Positions 19,668-30,694 of a stretch of DNA of 64,000 nucleotides are shown here, piece by piece. The notes below the pieces were generated by a model. It saw nothing but the letters and a program-made list of their open reading frames with translations. It did no database searches and was not told where the DNA came from. The position numbers and the translations under genes were made by a program. Source of the stretch: Roridomyces roridus (Eukaryota; Basidiomycota; Agaricomycetes; Agaricales; Mycenaceae); the NCBI GenBank assembly GCA_029378245.1, contig JARKIF010000024.1, positions 1-64,000 of the forward strand, in the 5' to 3' direction. The first letter of the stretch is position 1. Each line of letters starts with the position of its first letter.

Positions 19668-21895
19668 TCAGAACCCATACTTGAAATTCAACCCCCTCTC
19701 GACGAGTCTAATCACAGCCTCCATAACCGTCCGATGCTCCACATCATTTTTCACCTTGTACGACGGGTTAATCCTAACCTCCCTCAACGGCGTCTTCTGC
19801 CATCTCGATTCAACCATCTTCATCATCAAGCGCTCCGAAAACACCGGCTGCTCCCACGCCAGCTGAAGGTACTCCAAATTCGGGAGGATAAACCCCGTGG
19901 ACGAATCGTACACCAACGACTCGAGGAATTTATCCGTGATGGGGAGGGAATGATACAGCGTGAGAGATGTGAGAGTTGGCACCTCGGCGAGGAACTTGGA
20001 GAAGCTGGGGTAGGATAGGTGCGAATCACGTAGGGAGAGAGTCTCGAGCTTGCACGCAGAGCGGGCACACAAAGCGCGTAAACCCTCAGCGCCGGCGTTG
20101 TACCACAAGTCCAGGGATTTGAGGTACGGGAGAACGAGCGGAGCGAAAACCGACGCGTCCTCGACGTAGTTACCACCATCCCACTCCAGCGAGACGAGCG
20201 GGAGCCTGATAGTCCGGGGTAGAGCGGGCATGAACATTCCCTGGCGCCCGTCCATCCGCACATTGAATTTCCGCGCTTTTGTGAGGCGGGGAAGCAGGTC
20301 AGACACATCGTGTACACCAAGCATGACAAAACGCAAGTCAACGTCCGTGAGATTGGACCACGGGACAATGTCGAACATACATTGGTTGTTGAACACCGCC
20401 CAGGCGTCAAAGGCAAAGTCGCGCAGACGTGGAGCGTGCTGGAACGCAGTGAACGGCGTGTTGACCGACGGCCAGAGAATGCTCGCCGTGTCGGGTCCGT
20501 TGCCACGATTGCTCAGAAAGTAGAGGTCACGCGATAGACCGGAGGACGATTTAAACATGGTATCGCATTTGTGAATAACCACCAGCGTCAGGGATTCCAA
20601 CGTCGTGAACAACCCCGGCGGAGTTTGGAGCAGGTGAGGAAAATGCGGCTCGGGGAGTTTGAGGTGCAGGGAGCGTATGCGTCCCGCGTTTGCAAGGATG
20701 AAGTCGATGACGGGGTTGCGAGCTCCTGGATAGCAGCTGTGGATATTGAACGACAGACCGCGAGGAGAGTTCAACGAGCTTCGTTCCATCCACAGCGCAA
20801 CGAGATTGAGGCGGCGTAGACGAGTATCCTCGGAGTGAAAGTGGTATTGGATGTCAATCCATAGATCGGCAGCGTAGTGAGCGATCAGCCGCCAGCGGCC
20901 ACAGACGTGAGTGAGGAGCAAAATCTCGCGCATGTAGTCGAAGCGCGGCGGGCGCGACAATTGGACCGGCATCTTGAAGCCCGGAATGAGTGATTCAAGG
21001 GAGGAGAAATCCATGGTCATGTCCGGAATTGGCCGCGTAGCGAGAGCGTCCGATTGGTATACGAGGAATATCTCGGTGACGATCTCGCAGGGAAAGTAGG
21101 GAAGGGAAAGACGGCGATTCGGCGGAGTGGGGCTGGCGACGATGGGCACCGGGCTTTGGGAAAGGAGGCCGTGGCAATAAAAGTGGGCTGCCGAGACATT
21201 TTGGCCGTCGACAACGCACTCGGACGGGTGAGGGAGACGCTCCTTGCGAGCAAGCAATGTGCGGAGGGAATGGGTGGACACGACGACGGGCCCAGGAGGC
21301 GAGTCGGATTTGTTGCTGATGAGATGCGTGGTGTGGTCTGCTAGAGCGTCGAGCCACTCTCCGCCGTACTCGATGACCTGCTCGCGTTCTCGAGACACGC
21401 AAGAGGACTCTATCTGGAATAGTATCAGTTCGCACTCGGGAGAAGGTCATGCGACGCACATCGTGCGTCGAGAGGACGAAGCCAGACAAGAAGAGCCCGG
21501 GATCCGCAGAGTAATATTGGGAGCTGAAACCTAGTCCATGAGCGGCCCATTTAACGAGTGAAGGGTACCCACGGTCGTTGCACGCCCGCGCTTATTGACC
21601 TGTACACCCACTCTGTCTGGCTCGCGCGTTAGACGAGGAACGAATACAGCTACAAAAAGCGACTCACCGTCACGATGACGCCGTTGCCTTGACAGATCTT
21701 CCACCACGGGTTTTCAAGCATTTTGAAGTAGTGCCCACTGGTCGTGATTATGCGTGTCGCCGGGGTATCGGCGAAGGAATCAGTTTCTTTGGCTCCGTGC
21801 TCGTCGAGAAGGTGCTGTAACGCATGATACTCGGCAGGCTGTGCGTTGTCTCCGAGATCGAGGAGGTACACGACGCCGCGAAAGATGGGCTCCAT
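19668..21895 (-). CDS. BRCT-like/F-box-like/LRR-like fusion protein, 693 aa, copy 2
   Basis: Exons 21668-21895, 21573-21616, 21460-21523 and 19668-21413 join in frame to 693 aa. The 44-nt second exon has exactly the same length and phase as in the paralogue at 10.8 kb. The order of parts is the same: FRGVVYLLDLGD, LLDEHGAKETDS, RIITTSGHYFK, VIVT|TEWVYRSISAGVQRP|SQYYSADPGLFLSGFVLS, EYGGEWLDAL and STHSLRTLLARKERLP. An F-box-like LPYFPCEIVTEIFLVY and VCGRWRLIAHYAADLW follow, then LRR-like strands (LESLTLVVIH, LKSLDLWYN, LETLSLRDSHL, LTSLTLYHSL, LEYLQLAWEQ). The copies are clearly diverged but both are fully open, so both are probably in use. The gene faces copy 1 across about 6.7 kb of duplicated and repeat DNA. 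Role inferred: SCF adaptor recognising a phosphorylated partner. Confidence 0.8.
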
Positions 21896-22911
21896 CGTTG
21901 GCGGTGAGAGTGGACGAAAAGAAGGGCGTGTGAGACCTCGATTCCTTCATCCTGGGAGCGAATGACTAGTTCAGTGAGTCATTCCCAACGCTGCACAGTT
22001 GACGCGAGGCAAAGAAGAGCGGTAGACGACTGGGAGACGTAAAAGTCGAGCAATGCCCCCGCGTGGCGCGCGCCGCATGGAGGCATAGTCTATCCTGGAG
22101 TTGATTCGTGCACAGGCGGAGCATTTGTACATGTACATTCGCCCGACAGCGGGCTCTTGCACACAGTGGCGAGAATGGGATCAATCGTCTTCGTGGGACA
22201 GACGAAAGAGGCTAGCGGCGTGTTTGGCAGATGATTGTCAAATGTAATGCATCAGTGATTCAGATCTGAGCAAGATCTGAGTCACTGAGGCCGCTCGGCC
22301 CGCTACATTTCCTCTCCACAGCTGCAGCGTTCCCTTCCTGCGTTTAGTCTCCATTTTGATACAGGAAATATTTGCTCCGTAGTGAATGAAGTGTCTGCCA
22401 ACCAAAGCGGCTGCCATTACACCTGGATTCCGTACTGAGTTCATTTGCAAGATAGCAGATAAATTAAACCCGCCTAAGTGTAAAGGCGTTCATCCGCCTC
22501 ATACCAGGGACAAAGGGCGGCGTCGGATGTCGCCTGAATGCTCGCCCACGCGAATCGGAATCAGTGGATCGTCGCTTGTCTTGTCAGGCGGCATCATTGG
22601 CATCAAGCAGTTGTGCCTGTACCTGCACTTTGAAAGTGGCGCCAAAGGTCGAGGCATCAGTGAGTGTGAATGCGGACGACGAATTGTGGCGAAAGCCTTC
22701 ACCATTCCGCACCCACCGCAGCCTGATCATCTAAATATCTTAGCCACTGTCGTGATGCATCAAATGATGGGTATTGAATAAATTTCAAATTCCCGATGCT
22801 TCCAGCGCTTCCATCATGGCCATCAACGGAAACCCACACCGCTCCTTTCATCTCTCCTTTCATCTCTCCTTCCCTTCGACCTGCCCGCCCTCGTCCTACT
22901 CGTCCTCGACA
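21896..22911. other. Intergenic between divergent genes
   Basis: About 1 kb between the starts of the BRCT/F-box copy 2 (-) and the hydrolase (+). I see no coding, RNA or repeat signal that I can support. Confidence 0.35.
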
Positions 22912-24224
22912 ATGCCCACAGTCACGCTTGACACGCCCACCGGCACCGTTACATTCAGCTACCTCATCTCAACGCCGGCATTCAGCGATGCACCCTGCAT
23001 AGACCCCGCACTCCCGACAGTGGTGTTCTTGCATCCAGTCTACATCGGCAAGATTATGTACCACTGTGCGTGTTTTCAGACTGCCTACACTCGCTATGAT
23101 GCTCAAAGAAAGCTTGCATGCAGGCCAATTCGCCGACCGTCGGACACGCCGTTTCAATCTCATCGGCTTGGATCTTCGCTGCCACGCGGAAACGATCGGG
23201 GGTACGGGCGAGGGGTACGGACGGGAGGTTGCTGCAAAGGACGTCGCGCTCGTCATGGTGCGTGGCTACTATCTATCTATCTCTCGCTCCCAATGACAAC
23301 TCCGGGATAGTCAACACTGCAGATTCCACGCTATCATATATTCGGCATGTCTATGGGCGGATGCGTCGCGTTGCAAACGGCCATTGTCTTCCCCGAATGT
23401 GTCCAGTCGATATTCATTGTGTCGCCTCTCCCGCTTATCGAGGTGCGTGTGCGTCTGCTGGAATCCATTTCAAGGCTCACGTTATCCTCCAGACACCCGC
23501 CGCCGCAGCGGGACGGGCGGAAATCTACGAACTCTGGGCCGAGGGCATAACGACGGGGGAAACCCTCCACCCGGGCTCCTTCCTCAAGACGGCCCTCGAC
23601 GGTACTCTGCAACTTTCCGTCAACAACGAACCGCCGGAACTTTACAAAGCGTAGGTTATTGATCAATTACATTCTTCTCCCCTCCTGAATTCGCTTTCTC
23701 GTTCCTCCGAACAGAATCTTTCGCAAATCCATGGAATTCGTACCGCAACAAATAGGTACCGTAGAAAGACTGCAGGATTTCCGAGCGTCAACGGTCGATT
23801 TCTTCACCAACCGCGAGCCGTTCAGCGTCGACTCCTTCCGGGTGCTAGCCAAGGCAGGGTGCCGCGTCCAGTTGGTGTATTGTGCCGCTGACGTCGCGTA
23901 CGACATTTCTTCGACGAACGAGGTTGCTGAGCGTTTGCGCGAGGCGGGAGTAGACGTGGACGTCAAGCAGGTGGAGGGGGCGCCGCATTTTGGTGTTGTT
24001 ACGCATCCGGAGGAGTGAGTGTTGTTATCCGTGGCTGACATTCATTCATTTCATCCAGGGTAAACACACTCTTCAACGACTTTATGCTCTCCGTACTGGA
24101 CCCCGCTGCGCCGCCTCCGATCCCGGAACACGTCGAATCGCCGTTTATGGCGAGGCTTGAGAGCGTTGGGTATAATCAGGATGGGACTTTGGATGTTGAG
24201 ATGTGGGAGGGGTTGGGTGTTTGA
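22912..24224 (+). CDS. Alpha/beta-hydrolase fold protein
   Basis: This is a serine hydrolase-type protein of the AB-hydrolase-1 group. The ATG is followed by a beta hairpin and LPTVVFLHPVYIG (HP in place of the HG oxyanion motif). After an intron comes RRFNLIGLDLRCHAETIG, then the nucleophile elbow HIFGMSMGGCVALQTA, a cap region (EIYELWAEGITTGETLHPGSF), VQLVYCAADVAYDISS with the acid residue, and EGAPHFGVVTHPEE with the catalytic-type His. Ser, Asp and His are thus all in place. Six short exons splice in frame; the last one ends EMWEGLGV. It is cytosolic by default, since no signal peptide or anchor is seen. The substrate is unknown; ester and epoxide hydrolases and peroxidases share this fold. 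Confidence 0.8.
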
Positions 24225-24399
24225 GGGTAACGATGAGATGAGACCAACATTTATGGGACTTTGGAGATTGTATTACCTTTGGTTTGGGAGGTGGACGAAT
24301 TGGAAGGACGTGATCAGAATTTATCTCTCCAAGGAATCGTTCCGTCTTGCAGCAGCTAAAATTCAGATCTAGTTCGCGTGAGTGATGAATTCGTTTGGT

Positions 24400-24620
24400 C
24401 TTAACGATGAGACACTAAGGAATCGAACCTAGAGTGTCCGTATGCGCGACTCGCCGACTCCTCGAGTCCAACTTGGAGCTCTACGGCGGGAAACCCCATC
24501 TGTCTGGCAGCGAAACAAAAACCAACACAAAACAAAAACAAAAACAACAATTGTAACCAACCGCAAGAATGCGAACGCTAGGAATCGAACCTATGCAAAG
24601 GTTCACTCGACTCTGCTGAA
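24400..24620 (-). repeat. Two decayed tRNA-like units
   Basis: On the minus strand, TAGGTTCGATTCCTTAGTGTC (about 24415-24435) and CATAGGTTCGATTCCTAGCG (about 24575-24597) are B-box/T-arm palindromes. Upstream of the first, a long variable-arm-like segment and GGACTCGAGGAGTC recall a tRNA-Ser(CGA) ancestor, but stem pairing is broken. A short CAAAACAAAAACAAAAAC tract lies between them. Confidence 0.45.
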
Positions 24621-24624
24621 AGGA

Positions 24625-25895
24625 ATCTCAAGAACCGAACATCGGATCGTGAAATTCAACTTGCCGGGTGCCTGCCTGCAGATCTTGAGATGCGGTGACG
24701 AGGATTCTTCCGCCCGTTTTGAATTCACGGAAGTGGGCGATGGCGGCTGCGTTCGTTCGTTGTGTAGTACTGATGAGCTTGCGACATCAGCACTGTTTCT
24801 TGTGACAGCGGAGTGACACATGATTTGTCATCCGCACCTTCTCTCATCACACCACGACCATCTGCCAGCACTTCGTGCAATGCAGCGTGTACGTCGATGA
24901 ATCCACCCTCCAAGACCTCCAAAACTTTTCCCCGCCCGCCCTCGCCTTCAAAACTGAGGTCTTGAGTACATCATATGTCAATTTGCTTCAGCTTTTCAAC
25001 GGCCCGTGGGGCAGCACACAGGTAGGGTGGTGGTTGGGGTTCATTCTCACGCCTCACCATCGCCCTACGACCTGGAGATTAGCGGTTCAGGAAGTTGAAC
25101 CTTCCGCTGCTCCTCCACCCCCAAATGAGTATCTGTGGCTGCCCTCAGGTTCAATTTGATTCCCAGACGCAAACGAAGCACAGAACAAGAGTCAGTTATT
25201 CGGATTATCTAGGGGCCGGGGAAAATAAGGTACGGGCATGTACCTTGCATGGTATAAACCACCCCGATGAGATTCGCCGTTATAGATGCGATATTGGGCG
25301 GGCACGGCTTGTCGGGCAATCCAATCACACCGACGCTGGCGTTTATTCGAGGATTCATCAAGGCCAATTCGAACGTGAAGGAAGACAAGACTTACGCAAA
25401 GACAAAGTCAAGATTCCCTGCGAAAACGGAGGAAGAGGCTGCCGTGCCACATAAGCCCACACGGATAAGCTGCTCATGATCATCAGGGAGCATCAAAGGC
25501 TCCGGCGGCGCCTGCCGTCTCGATACAATTTGTTTGGTAGACTCGCGGGCTAGTCACGTCCACTCGGCCATCACACCAAACAAACACAAAAAGATAATCT
25601 CGTGTCCGGAAGTTGTGATGAGTACCGGCTGGTCTATGTACGAGCCTACTTGTTTGGGGGTGTTTCAGAATCACCATCACACCCGGATGATCTCCCTGAT
25701 CGCAGCGGTTGCGAACTCGTTCGGCCTTCCTCCACCTGGCTTTTCAGGTGCTCGGGGTTCTGATACATCCTCTCAGCGCATCCAGAGCGCAATTTTGCAG
25801 GGAACACGGGGAGAAAAAGCATTCCACGCGACCGAACATCGGATCATGAAAAAGCAGGGTACCGCATGGCTCCTGCACATCTTCCCAAGCAAAAC
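24625..25895. other. No supported gene
   Basis: Some coding-like composition near 24880-24960 but no continuous splice-consistent frame; probably old repeat or gene debris. Confidence 0.3.
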
Positions 25896-25985
25896 TGATT
25901 CGACCCAGGTTCGAACTGAGGACCGCCTGTGCGACAAGACCATTCTTGTTAGACAGAAGTGATAAACCAACTACACCATCGAACC
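25896..25985 (-). tRNA. tRNA-Val(AAC) with a 15-nt intron
   Basis: The minus strand reads GGTTCGATGGTGTAGTTGG at the 5' end, and TCGAATC plus discriminator A at the 3' end, giving a perfect 7-bp acceptor stem. The anticodon stem TCTGT:ACAGG encloses the loop CTAACAC with anticodon AAC. A 15-nt insert sits between positions 37 and 38, the canonical nuclear tRNA intron site. The T-arm is CTCAG-TTCGAAC-CTGGG. The D-loop has one extra T relative to the usual fungal tRNA-Val. Unlike the many tRNA-like repeats in this window, it folds completely and looks like a working gene. Confidence 0.85.
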
Positions 25986-25999
25986 GGTGGGGAGTTGGA

Positions 26000-26480
26000 G
26001 GGCGCTGTCATATCAATGTGACACTGGAGAAGCTGACTGGGGCAGGTTAGACTTTCGCCATGCAGTGAGGACAGGGAGACAAATTCTACCCTCGGTTCAG
26101 TATTCAGTGAGCCAACGATGAACCGGTCCGGGAACCAAGTGATTAACCCTTGATGGGGGTGATTGGAAGTTTGATCAGCTTGACGTTCTTAAGCCCTGGA
26201 ACGTCGCTTTGAAATTCTGAACACTGGTCACGGCTAGTGCTTGCGGCAACTGACTCAACTCTAGCCAGATACAAATGAGGCCATTGCGTTTGACGAGGAG
26301 AGGACAACGAACATGCCAGAAGAGAGAAAGAATCAAGCCTTGTTTGATCTATCATCGACACCCACATGTGAGACATCCCGTTCGACTCGGGACGGCTACC
26401 TAAGCCAGGACTAACCCTATTTTTGGAGAGCACACAGGTATTCAACCAAAGGCTAAAAAATACACGTACAGGATTCCGAC
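26000..26480. other. No supported gene
   Basis: Repeat-like AT/GC-balanced sequence without a supported open frame. Confidence 0.3.
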
Positions 26481-26950
26481 TCAAGAGCTGAACGCTCGGA
26501 CTGGGAGACCCATGTAGCCGAGCACATATTCAAAGTTCCGGGAAGCAAAAATTCCAATAGCAAATGCCATCCTCCCACAGACACCGCGGGGATCGAACCC
26601 GTCGCAGCCTCGCAGCCAGATTCAGACTTCTCAAGTCTAGTAACTGCCAGGGAATCTAACCCTGGACCGTTATTTTCGAGTTGAAGCCTGTCAAGGGGCA
26701 CTCGTCTCAGAGACTGGCTGACGTCTCAACACTGCGGCCTTGGGATTCAGATACCTGGCCGGCGCACACCTTGGTAGATTCAGAAACTACTACTGTTGGT
26801 GAGCCAAAAGGCAAAAGAAAAAAAGAAAAGAAGATGAAAGGACGGACCACAAACGCACGCGGCCGTAGAACCCGGCTCGCGGTAGACTATGTCAACCGTG
26901 ATTGCAGGGTATGTTTCATTATCGAGACATTTTACTACTTCATCACCAGC
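26480..26950 (-). repeat. tRNA-derived repeat pair downstream of secreted-protein copy 2
   Basis: On the minus strand, CGACGGGTTCGATCCCCGCGG (about 26577-26600) and GGTCCAGGGTTAGATTCCC (about 26645-26670) are the same units found downstream of the other two gene copies. The long variable-arm-like insert before the first suggests descent from a class II (Ser/Leu) tRNA. The anticodon stem does not pair, so this is not a tRNA gene. Confidence 0.55.
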
Positions 26951-26951
26951 C

Positions 26952-27782
26952 TTAGAACAACACCCGCATCGCAGCAACCGCCGCCCCAAGACTGACCACA
27001 ACACCCCATCCCAACGAAGCGCGCGCATCCAATCCAATCGCTCCACCACCCGCACCTCCACCACTGCTCCCGCTGCCACCATCACCGCTCCTCGGAGCCG
27101 TCGCAGTAGGATTCGGTAACCCCGGGCCACCGCCTTGGATTTGGCCGTCCGAGCCAACGGTAACAAGGGGGAATGCGGTGCCCGTGAACCCAGTCTCGAA
27201 GCCGGCGACGCCGATAGAGCAGACTGCTTTGCCGTGACCGTCGAGGGAGCATGTTTCGTGGCGGTCGTCTTGCCGCCAGACGGTTGCGCCTTGGGCGAAT
27301 GTGTCTGTGTCACACGTCCAGGTGAGTATTTGAGCAGATAGCGATTAGGGAGGATAACGTACATCCGATTGTCGTCGTTGACCCGTCGACACCGAATATC
27401 TCCTCGAGGGCGTACGTCGTCGCGCCGTCAGCACTGGCAACGCCGCCGACGCTCACGGTGAACACTTCGGTGGCTGAGATGCTCGGGCGGCTTGTGGGGA
27501 TGCTGAGTGAGGGCAGGGAGAAGCTCACGCCCGAAGGGAGGGACAAGCTTGGTGTGGGGATGCTGAGCGAAGGGAGGGGGAAGCTGACGCCCGAAGGCAG
27601 GGACAAGCTCGGGAGGGAGAAGCTTGGTAGGGATTTGGAGGGGATGGAGGTGGCTGCGGGTTGGACGAGGGTGATGGCGGCGTGTGCGCCTTCGAGGGCT
27701 GGGTGCGGGGATAGGTCTTAGTGGCGTACAAGGAGGGGAAGATCGGGGGAGTACCTAACAGAGAGACAAGGAGGTGAAGCAT
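26952..27782 (-). CDS. Small secreted, probably GPI-anchored protein, copy 2 (diverged, Ser/Pro repeat)
   Basis: The exon plan equals the copies at 16.1 and 38.3 kb: MLHLLVSLL, intron, signal-peptide end, STTTIG, intron, TFAQGATVWRQDDRHETCS, VAGFETGFTGTAFPLVTVG and a Gly/Ser linker with the C-terminal hydrophobic tail ending RVLF. The difference is in the N-terminal mature region: a Ser/Pro/Leu unit of about 20 residues (LSLPSGVSF.LPSLSIPTP) is repeated about twice (about 27496-27615), where the other copies have a single short SFSGVSSS segment. The frame is open throughout. Probably a cell-surface protein; the repeat would lengthen a likely O-glycosylated stalk. Confidence 0.72.
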
Positions 27783-27835
27783 CGTCAATGTGGGGAAGGA
27801 ACGTTCAGCAAGAGGAGAATCCGTCCGTCTTGTGC

Positions 27836-27843
27836 CTTATATG
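27836..27843 (-). promoter_or_regulatory. TATA box of secreted-protein gene copy 2
   Basis: CATATAAG on the minus strand, about 55 bp upstream of the ATG, at the same place as in the other two copies. Confidence 0.55.
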
Positions 27844-27849
27844 GCGTAA

Positions 27850-28540
27850 CTAGGAAAGGGGGGTTGACATTGACATGTGTTCAAGTGAAACCAGTCAGTC
27901 AATCTGTCTCCCCCTTTGAATGGAATCACATACCTTGTGAACGATAAATGAATTGTCCTCCTGACGTGAGTACAGGGATTCTTCAAATGACGAAAGCAAC
28001 TTGAAGAGAAGCCAAGGCTGATCAGGTACGCTTTGGCGATTGCCAATTCCGACATGAGAACCCACCATGCGGGACCTTGTGCCGGTCAATTCCTTCCTTC
28101 ATTCCTTCCTTCCACCTTCGAAAACCAGGCGCTGATAAGCATCTCGACAGCGGTATGGCGGGCCTCTTGAAGGGCAAAGGCCGTAAGAATGGAGGAGTTG
28201 CTAGGCAAAAACAACTTCATGGCACGGTCCCGGGTCTGGCACAGTTGCCGTGAGGTAATGGCGAGTAGCCGGGGTGATGGGATCACTGTCGAGACGCCGC
28301 ACCGTTATTTACAGCTGAGTTTCAACCGCCTGGCGGCGAGGACGCACCACGGGCATCTGCCGAAGTTTTTCGAGTCGCGAGAGACACAGAGATCTAGGGA
28401 AAAACACAACCCACCATACTGGCCAAATACTGGCCAGTTTCTTGTGTTTCGATGAAAAATACTGAAGAGGTCTCCTGTAATCTGACTAGCAGGAATCGAA
28501 CCTGGGAGCTCAAATTTGCCGACCAGCCATGCCACGTTTG
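27850..28540 (-). repeat. Diverged copy of the duplicated upstream block
   Basis: It matches in order the block at 14.9-16.1 kb (inverted), including GAGACACAGAGAT, TGGCCAGTTTCTTGTGTTTCG, and the tRNA-like unit AGCAGGAATCGAACCTGGGA (about 28489-28508). The transposon insertion point seen at 39.9 kb is unoccupied here too. Confidence 0.6.
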
Positions 28541-28588
28541 TGTGTGATGTTGGTAAGACTCGAGCTGACTGGCAAACGGTATGCGGTG

Positions 28589-28900
28589 ATAGCCCGGGGA
28601 CCTTCGCAGAAAATGTTCGGCGCACAGTTTCGTGACTACCAGCAGACCAGTCGGCTACAGCAGCATCACTTTCGAGGCGTATCTCTCTTTGTAGATCGAT
28701 ATCGCCTCGCCGTATCATCCTGAAATCTGGGAGATCATCGTCAACACCCAATCTTTTGAGGAAGGCATACGCATGCCGGCCATGTCCGTGGTGTCCTGAT
28801 GATTGTGGATGAACGTTCCGCCATTCACAGTGAAATGATGCGCCCCGGAGAAGAAGGCGCCTGACGATCTATTTTCCAATGCGGTCAACTCGGTCAGAAC
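28589..28900 (-). pseudogene. Orphan N-terminal fragment of an Agaricomycete kinase-family protein
   Basis: On the minus strand SGAFFSGAHHFTVNGGTF is followed by a short intron ending CTCCCAG and then FRMIRRGDIDLQREI and RRTFSAKVPG. This pair (an SGA..F...GGTF motif, then DFR.I..GDI.L..EI and YSAK..G) is the characteristic N-terminus of a large Agaricomycete family in which a kinase-like or other domain follows. Here nothing follows: the sequence runs into the duplicated repeat block at about 28540. A 19-bp tandem (TGACCGCATTGGA...) precedes it. It is probably a truncated gene remnant. The family assignment is from memory of the motif, without a database search. Confidence 0.5.
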
Positions 28901-30694
28901 TCCAATGCGGTCCACATACTGAGGCCCAACGGAATCAAGTCCCTCGGAGGGGGATTGACAGCTCGTGTACGCGGTGCGCATGGGTAGTGGGGGATCTAAC
29001 CTAACTTCGAGACACCGTTTTATGCCTGGGTCAGTGCTGTGCGTGGGTAGGGTGCTGTGGAGGCTGGACTCCGCTTGACGGATTTTCATTGGAGAAGGAT
29101 CACACGACCGCTGACATGGACATCGGGCAATTATCGGACCACTCCGCTGAATTGGGATTCTCACCGGTGTGGACTCGAGATCGCAGAGAGAAAAAGTCAC
29201 ACCTACATACGCCGAAGATTAGCGCTGTTGCGGGAGAAAGAAGAGAGGAGAGAAGAGGAGCACATGCCCCGACGATCCGACATCCAGCGTACCATACCTC
29301 ACTCGACCGTATCCTCACATTGAGACCGAAGCGATCTCGCCCAGATTCAGTCCATCCACGGCGCAGATAGGGCGGCCGTCGCAATCTCAACTCCGTGGCC
29401 GTAGCTCCGCAAGTGGCCAATCGTATGCGTCGTCCTCTGAGCCTCCGCATGGCGAGAGCCTGGAGGCTGGAGTATACGGGTGGTATGCGTGAGGGATGGT
29501 CATTCAATCGGTCCGCGTCGTTGAAAAGACAGATGAGGACGGCACGACGCGACCGGTAGGCCTAGAAGGCTCTCATCTCAGCAAGGTAGTCGAGCTCTAC
29601 ATGTGAACCACGCACCGTTTCCGTTTCCTGCCCTTCTCAATATATATTCGTAGAGTCTGCGCTCCAGAGGAATCCGACGAGCAGCCGTTTGGTGTGTCAT
29701 ATGTGAGGGACAATGGGCGTCGTGCGCGTCGGCCGATGTTAACGAAGCCTTTTGGTTCATTGTTGCATTCTGAGAAGAAGCCTGGGAGCATGAGTGCTGG
29801 GATGCCGACCCATGCCATGGCATGGGTGAAGTGCAGCTTTTCGGGCGGGTATCATTCATTTTCGTGTTATTGAAAGAACCCGGAGAGTGAGACTTTCCGA
29901 GAGGAGAGCGTCGATTGAGACGGGCGTTTTTGAATCATTCGGACTTTGAACGAGAGCCGGAGACAGGTGTACGGAGAAAGAGGCATATCGAAAGCAGCGA
30001 GTCATCGGAATGGGTGTCCGCGGATGGTCGTCCATGGTCGTGGTGAGAGCAAGGTGAGAGGAAAGATCGCCACCATCAATCATGAGTCATGACGCCAATC
30101 AACAACCAAGCAACGTCAAACACCTCTTTCCTCCGCACCACCACCACGAAATTGACACACATAACACTTGGGCTTTGGGTATTTATCGGATCGTGCCACC
30201 TGGGCGTGGCTATTTGTCCTCGAGTCTAGCTTCTGCGACTTCCGCCAGGCTCCAGCTCAAGAAAGAAAAAACTAATCCATCAATCGTCTTCTAACTTCGT
30301 GATTTGGCCTGTGGGTGTGTCTAGCGTGTTTCTGCTGCAGACATGTAGCTTCTTGGGCTGTCTCGGTGCGTTTGCTTTGCTTGGTTTCGGGGCGTTGATG
30401 CTGAGATGCAGGTGGCTGAAGAAATACACACGGACAGCGTGCGTCAGAAACCTTCTCTGTGTTCGATATCGGCGACAATCGACACAATGGACACCACGCG
30501 GCAGGATTCATCAAGGCCGCCAGACCCTGAACTGTCACCTCGCAGTCGGTGGGTGCTTTCACCCGACGAAAGTATGCATGAACGAATCCATTCAAAGAAC
30601 TAGCAGTTCCAGGCACCATCAAAATTTCCGCTGTCCAGGGCTGCGGGCATGAACGATTTATAACGGACGCCCGCGAAGCACCCCACCGCTCTCC
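28901..30694. other. Intergenic region, fragments only
   Basis: No complete gene supported. One minus-strand stretch near 29600-29840 (KLHFTHAMAWVGIPALMLPG) looks protein-like but has no partner exons that I can assign. Confidence 0.3.

Noticed and set aside
26577..26670. Class II tRNA-like sequence as a functional tRNA gene
   Set aside because: The T-arm is good but the anticodon stem does not pair and no acceptor stem closes; the same unit recurs at 16.9 and 37.6 kb as a repeat.
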